Shown here: positions 60,248 through 64,000 of the stretch, one piece after another
Layout: every line of letters starts with the position of its first letter
Numbering within the stretch: the first letter of the stretch is position 1
Assembly: GCA_020633315.1 (NCBI GenBank)
Contig: JACKDV010000003.1
Span: 372,001 to 436,000 of the forward strand
DNA: 64,000 bases
Reading direction: 5' to 3'
Source of the DNA: Myxococcales bacterium
GTDB lineage: Bacteria > Myxococcota_A > Polyangia > Nannocystales > Nannocystaceae
The notes under the pieces: model-generated
Told to the model about the DNA's origin: nothing
Databases searched by the model: none
Seen by the model: the letters and a program-made list of their open reading frames with translations, nothing else
Translations under genes and position numbers: made by a program

Positions 60248-61149
60248 GCTCTCTCCCGCTCGAGCGCCGAGCGGCGCCGCCCGGCCCACGCCCACAGCCC
60301 GGCCGCGCCCACCAGCGCGAGCCACCCCGCCGGCTGTGCAACCCAGGGCACGAGGCCCACGCGCAGCGCCGCCTCGAGCCAGGCGAGGGCTCCCAGCACG
60401 CCGAGCATGCCGGCCGCCACCACGCCGCCGCCGGCCTCGCTCGAGCGACGGTGATCGAAGATCATCAGCACCAGGCACAGGGTGACCACCCCCGCCCCGA
60501 TCGCCACCGAGGCATCGGGCAGCGCCCGGGCCAGCTCCACCACCGCGTGACCGAGGGGGCCGTCGTGCCAGCGATCCTGCAGCGAAGGGCGAGCGAAGCC
60601 GGGCGGCCACGGCAGGGCGAGGACCAGCAGCTGCGCCAGCACCCCGGCCAGCGCCAGGCCGCCCGCCAGGCGGCGTCGCAGCCCGGCCCAGCCCGCGCCG
60701 GCGAGCAGCGAGAGCAGGGCGACCCAGGGCGCCGGCGTGACCCACAGCGGATCCGGGGCGCGCAGGCTCCAGCCCTGACGCCACAGCTGCGAGCGCACGC
60801 CGTAGCAGCGCGCGTGCTCGACCAGATCCACCCGCAGCAGGTGCGGCTCGCCCGAGGTGAAGACGGGATCGGCCTCCACCGCGGCCTCGGCCGCGGCACC
60901 CAGCCAGCCGGGGCCGCCTTCGGGGATCACGGTGACCGGCATGGTCGCGGTCGGGCCCGCGCTGCCCTCGGTGCCGCGCAGCGAGGCCAGATCGGCGATG
61001 CGTACCAGGTCGCGCCCGATCGCCCCCCGCATCATCCCCTCGTCCACGGCGTCGAGATCGGTGGCCAGCAGCCCTGCGAGCGCCAGCAGCAGCGCCAGGG
61101 GAGCGAGCCCGCCGGCCATCGCCGGCGACGGAGCCGAGGAGCCGGCCAT
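60244..61149 (-). CDS. Polytopic inner-membrane protein of unknown function
   Basis: 301 residues from the ATG at 61149; an in-frame ATG at 61119 is possible. About six hydrophobic helices: LAPLALLLALAGLLATDL, WVALLSLLAGAGWAGL, LAGGLALAGVLAQLLVLALP, VAIGAGVVTLCLVLMIF, MLGVLGALAWLEAALRVG and LALVGAAGLWAWAG. A periplasmic loop of about 100 residues follows the first helix (MPVTVIPEGGPGWLGAAAEA) and has a single Cys. The end is basic (RRRSALERERA), so it is likely cytoplasmic. No family recognised. The stop overlaps the sulfatase-like lipoprotein start by 4 nt, implying a joint envelope function. Confidence 0.7.
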   Translation of the reverse strand: MAGSSAPSPAMAGGLAPLALLLALAGLLATDLDAVDEGMMRGAIGRDLVRIADLASLRGTEGSAGPTATMPVTVIPEGGPGWLGAAAEAAVEADPVFTSGEPHLLRVDLVEHARCYGVRSQLWRQGWSLRAPDPLWVTPAPWVALLSLLAGAGWAGLRRRLAGGLALAGVLAQLLVLALPWPPGFARPSLQDRWHDGPLGHAVVELARALPDASVAIGAGVVTLCLVLMIFDHRRSSEAGGGVVAAGMLGVLGALAWLEAALRVGLVPWVAQPAGWLALVGAAGLWAWAGRRRSALERERA

Positions 61150-61220
61150 CGGCGCTCTTTTATCGCGGATGGCCGCGTCGGGGCCATGGTCCCCGTGACG
61201 CGTCCCGGCGCCCGGACCGA

Positions 61221-64000
61221 CTACAGCCCCAGCTCGTCGAAGGGCAGCCCGAACGCGAGCGCGAGGCGATCCTCGGGCGAGGCGACCAGCGGCGCCTCGG
61301 CGTAGCGCTCGGCGTCCACGCCGGGCTCGATCACCGCGGGATCCTCGAGCATCAGCTCCACCAGCGCCCGGCGCGGCTCGTCCTCGGCCATCACGAGCAG
61401 CTGGCGAAGCGCCCGCGCGCGCAGGCCCGGGTCGCCGTAGACGGCCAGGCCGATCGCGCTGCGCCAGCGCGGCACCCACTGCCGCCCGTGGATGGCGAGG
61501 GTGAGGCGCACGCCCTGCAGCGCCTCCGGCTCCACGAAGGCCACGGTGGCATCGGGCAGCGCGTCGAGCTTGCGCATGGCGATGAGCAGCTCGAGCTCGG
61601 CGGGCGCGAGCGGACCCACGTCGCGAGCTCGCAGCGGCGGCGGCGATCCGGTGGCGAGCCCCAGCCACCCGCGCGCGACCCGGTGGGCATCGGCCAGCGC
61701 CGGCTCGGGCCACAGCGCCGGCTCGAGCCGCACGCGGGCGTCGGCGTCCATCCATGGCTGGGCCGCGAGCGCGCGCCCGAGCTCCTCACGGATCGCCCAG
61801 CGGGCCTCGGGCTCGGCGCGCTCGACCAGGTCGCGGACGTGGCTCGCCGGCTCGGCGCGTCCGGCTGCGGTCTCGCGCAGGCTCCAGCCCTCGTCGATGC
61901 CCGCGAGCGAGGCCAGCACCAGCGCCCGGTGCAGCGAGGGATCATCGAGCCCCGGCGTGTGCAGCAGCGCCTCTCGCAGGCTCCGCAGCGCCAGCTCGCG
62001 CTGGCCGGTGGCGTGGGCCTGGCGCGCCAGGGTGCGCCAGGTGACGGCCGGATCATCGGACGCGGCCCCGGCCGCGGTCGCGAGCAGATCGGCCTGGCGA
62101 GGGCGCTGGCCGATCATCGCGAGCTCGGCGTGCACGGTGAGCGCCCCCGCGGCCTCGAGGGTGGCGTCGTGGGACAGCGACTCGGCCAGCGCGTCGGCGG
62201 CCGCCACCTGTCCGCCCTCGCGCAGCAGGGGGAGCACGTAGCGTCCCGCACAGCCCAGGCCCAGGTCGGCCTCGATGGCCTCGCGGAGCCTGCGAGCATG
62301 GCCGGGTCCCGTCTCGCCGGCGCGAGCCTCTCGCAGCACCTCGGCCAGGCGTCCCTCTGCGTCGGAGGCCAGGAGCTCGCCCAGCGAGGGGCAGGTGTCG
62401 AGGGCCGAGGCGGGGCGCGTGCGGGCCCGCGAGCGCTCGAGCAGGCGGCCCTCCTGCTCGGCCACCCACGCCTCGCCCAGCGTCAGCTCCACCAGGCCGC
62501 GATCGCGATCGTCGTTGCAGGGGCCGCCGCAGAACGCCTGGGTGAGCCGCAGGGCCGTGGCCGCGGCCGCGGCCACGCGCTCGGTCTGGGGGCGCGGCAC
62601 GGGCTCGGCCACCGCCAGCGCATGCCAGGGCCGCCCGTGGGCCAGGTGCCACGCGGCCTCGCGGGCCACCCGGGCGTCCACCTCGGGCAGGTCGGCCGCC
62701 ACCGCCCGCGCCGCCACGTAGCGCAGGATCTCCAGCGAGCGCTCGGACTGCCCCGCCACGTGGCGCAGCCGTCCCTCGAGCAGCAGCGCGGGCAGGCTCT
62801 GGGTGGTGGGCTCCACCCGGGCGGTCCAGTGCGCCGGGGGCTCGATGCCTGCCACGGGCCCAGGCGCCGCGGGCTCGCTCGCTCCCGCGTCGGCCAGGCT
62901 CGGCTCGGGCTCGGCCGCGCCCTCGGGCGCCTCGCCGGAGACCTTCCGTCGCGGTCGCCACACCTCGCCCAGCGCCAGCTCGGCCCCGGTCACGTCCCCG
63001 GTCCACGCCAGCACGCGCCAGCCGTGATCGCCCGCGGTCTCGACCACGGTGGCCAGCCACACGTCGCTCTCGCCGGGACCCGTGCGCGAGCGCTGGGTGA
63101 CGGGCACGTCGGGCATCACCGCGGCCAGCCGCAGCTGCAGGTAGGCCGCCAGCTCGCTGGGCTGGCTCATCGCCGCGGGCGCGAGCGCGGGCCAGTGCTG
63201 CTCGCCCACCATCGCGCGCACCTCGTCGTCGGTGATGATCGCGTCGCCGGCCTCGCCCCGTAGATCGGCGGAGAGGATCGCCACCACGTCCTGCGGCGGC
63301 AGCTCCACCCGCAGCCGAGCCGCGGCCCGGCGCAGCGCCGCAGGTCCCTCGGCACGCGCCCGATCGATCGCATCGCGCAGGCCATGCGCCACCGCGCGGG
63401 TCTCGTCGCAGCCGTCCCCGCAGGTGGCTCGCTCCACGCGGGCATCGACCTGGGCCTGGGCCGCGGCGTCGACCTGCGCCCGCAGCTGCTCGAGCTCGGC
63501 GACCGCCGCCACCTCGGTGGGCTGGCCGCAGGCGCTCTCGACTCGCCGCAGATCCTGCTCCGCCGCCAGCCCGGCGCCCTCGGCTGCCCACACCTTGGCG
63601 CGACGCCGCAGCAGGGCGCACACGTCCTGCCGCCCCTGCAGGGCATCTCGCGACAGATCCACCACGCGGCCGTAGTGCGAGGCCGCGATGCCGTCGAGCC
63701 CCAGCTCGCGCTCGAGGTCGGCCAGGGCGATCAGCGAGCGCAGGTCACCGCCGTGCCGGTAGTCCTGCAGGAGCGCCGCCCGTGCCTCGTCGGTCCGCCC
63801 GAGCTGGCGCAGCGCCTCGGCGTAGGACCGCGCCGCCTTGCCCCGCGGCGGCACCTTGCGCTCGTGGGCCGCCGCGACCGCCTCCTCGTAGGCCCCGCGA
63901 CGCGTGAGCCGGACGATGCTGGTGCCGCATGCCGAAGCGGCCAGGCCCAGCAGGCCCAGCCCCAGCAGCGCCCGCGGGCCGCGGGCCCGCCCTACTCGCT
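61221..64000 (-). CDS. Large TPR-like lipoprotein, 5' end outside the window
   Basis: The frame continues from a GTG-looking codon at 63854 up to the right edge without a stop. Translation of that extension gives a clear lipoprotein signal peptide (RGPRALLGLGLLGLAASACG), so the true start is at or just beyond 64000 and about 926 codons are visible. After the lipobox come TPR-like helices (AYEEAVAAAHERK, SYAEALRQLGRTDEARAALL, LIALADLERELGLDGIAASH). A middle domain reads QDVVAILSADLRGEAGDAII and WLATVVETAGDHGWRVLAWT. Two small Cys pairs (CGDGC, CGGPC) occur. The last part is helical again. No specific family. It is the first gene of the series that includes the membrane protein and the altered sulfatase, 71 nt upstream of the former. 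Confidence 0.7.
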   Translation of the reverse strand, partial: RVGRARGPRALLGLGLLGLAASACGTSIVRLTRRGAYEEAVAAAHERKVPPRGKAARSYAEALRQLGRTDEARAALLQDYRHGGDLRSLIALADLERELGLDGIAASHYGRVVDLSRDALQGRQDVCALLRRRAKVWAAEGAGLAAEQDLRRVESACGQPTEVAAVAELEQLRAQVDAAAQAQVDARVERATCGDGCDETRAVAHGLRDAIDRARAEGPAALRRAAARLRVELPPQDVVAILSADLRGEAGDAIITDDEVRAMVGEQHWPALAPAAMSQPSELAAYLQLRLAAVMPDVPVTQRSRTGPGESDVWLATVVETAGDHGWRVLAWTGDVTGAELALGEVWRPRRKVSGEAPEGAAEPEPSLADAGASEPAAPGPVAGIEPPAHWTARVEPTTQSLPALLLEGRLRHVAGQSERSLEILRYVAARAVAADLPEVDARVAREAAWHLAHGRPWHALAVAEPVPRPQTERVAAAAATALRLTQAFCGGPCNDDRDRGLVELTLGEAWVAEQEGRLLERSRARTRPASALDTCPSLGELLASDAEGRLAEVLREARAGETGPGHARRLREAIEADLGLGCAGRYVLPLLREGGQVAAADALAESLSHDATLEAAGALTVHAELAMIGQRPRQADLLATAAGAASDDPAVTWRTLARQAHATGQRELALRSLREALLHTPGLDDPSLHRALVLASLAGIDEGWSLRETAAGRAEPASHVRDLVERAEPEARWAIREELGRALAAQPWMDADARVRLEPALWPEPALADAHRVARGWLGLATGSPPPLRARDVGPLAPAELELLIAMRKLDALPDATVAFVEPEALQGVRLTLAIHGRQWVPRWRSAIGLAVYGDPGLRARALRQLLVMAEDEPRRALVELMLEDPAVIEPGVDAERYAEAPLVASPEDRLALAFGLPFDELGL

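Noticed and set aside
57611..60454. Open frame of 947 codons on the plus strand opposite the sulfatase-like gene
   Set aside because: His/Gly/Gln-rich antisense shadow with no domains; the minus strand has a lipoprotein signal and sulfatase motifs.

Overview
The window is a contiguous chromosomal stretch of a very GC-rich, gene-dense bacterium, almost certainly a myxobacterium (Myxococcota, plausibly Nannocystineae). The pointers are a VIT/VWA protein with a MYXO-CTERM-like tail, a tandem pair of myxobacterial-type outer-membrane beta-barrels, two multi-domain Ser/Thr kinases, a GAF-sigma54 activator, hybrid histidine kinases, Cys-rich lipoproteins with Ser/Thr/Gly linkers, and many GTG starts. 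Genes are packed with 1-, 4- or 7-nt start/stop overlaps. Strong GC3 bias leaves very long open shadow frames opposite real genes. I see no rRNA, tRNA, CRISPR array or insertion sequence.

Layout. 1-4600 (+): end of a DUF3570 barrel, a parvulin-like lipoprotein, a Roadblock/LC7 protein, an Alvin-type ferredoxin and two tandem flippase-like membrane proteins. 4500-9610 (-): lspA, a YhhQ/VUT transporter and smc. 9915-13986 (+): ftsY and two outer-membrane proteins. 14056-23431 (-): a GIDE-like zinc-ribbon membrane protein, a small lipoprotein, a very large kinase/ATPase/TPR/GAF/sigma54 regulator split by a probable frameshift, an outer-membrane protein, a HEAT lipoprotein and lipB. 23492-29826: a HARE-HTH/Mrr-like protein (-), an ATP-grasp ligase coupled to a glycosyltransferase-51 protein (+), and an AAA ATPase with a broken TOPRIM-like partner (+). 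29839-33016 (-): a metallophosphoesterase and a HEAT/zinc-ribbon protein. 33072-44454 (+): a hypothetical protein, two giant TPR-type proteins and a Cys-rich lipoprotein. 44339-46732 (-): the VIT/VWA protein. 47221-52944 (+): a Ser/Thr kinase with degenerate receiver and HPt domains, a triple TusA-DsrE2 fusion, a rhodanese and a GlpD-like dehydrogenase. 53055-56718 (-): a three-gene phosphorelay. 56917-64000 (-): a putative envelope operon with a sulfatase-fold pseudoenzyme and a TPR lipoprotein that runs off the window.

Two candidate systems stand out. The first is the overlapping kinase / TusA-TusA-TusA-DsrE2 / rhodanese operon at 47221-51110. It looks like a sulfur-relay scaffold under Ser/Thr-kinase control: both phosphorelay residues of the kinase's C-terminal domains are gone, and a sigma54-type promoter match lies upstream. 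The second is the kinase-to-sigma54 mega-regulator at 15744-20590. Palindromes built on TTGGC/GCCAA lie at its 5' end and also upstream of a sigma54-like promoter for the neighbouring lipoprotein, which suggests a local enhancer-driven regulon.

All family calls come from reading motifs in translations. No database search was run.
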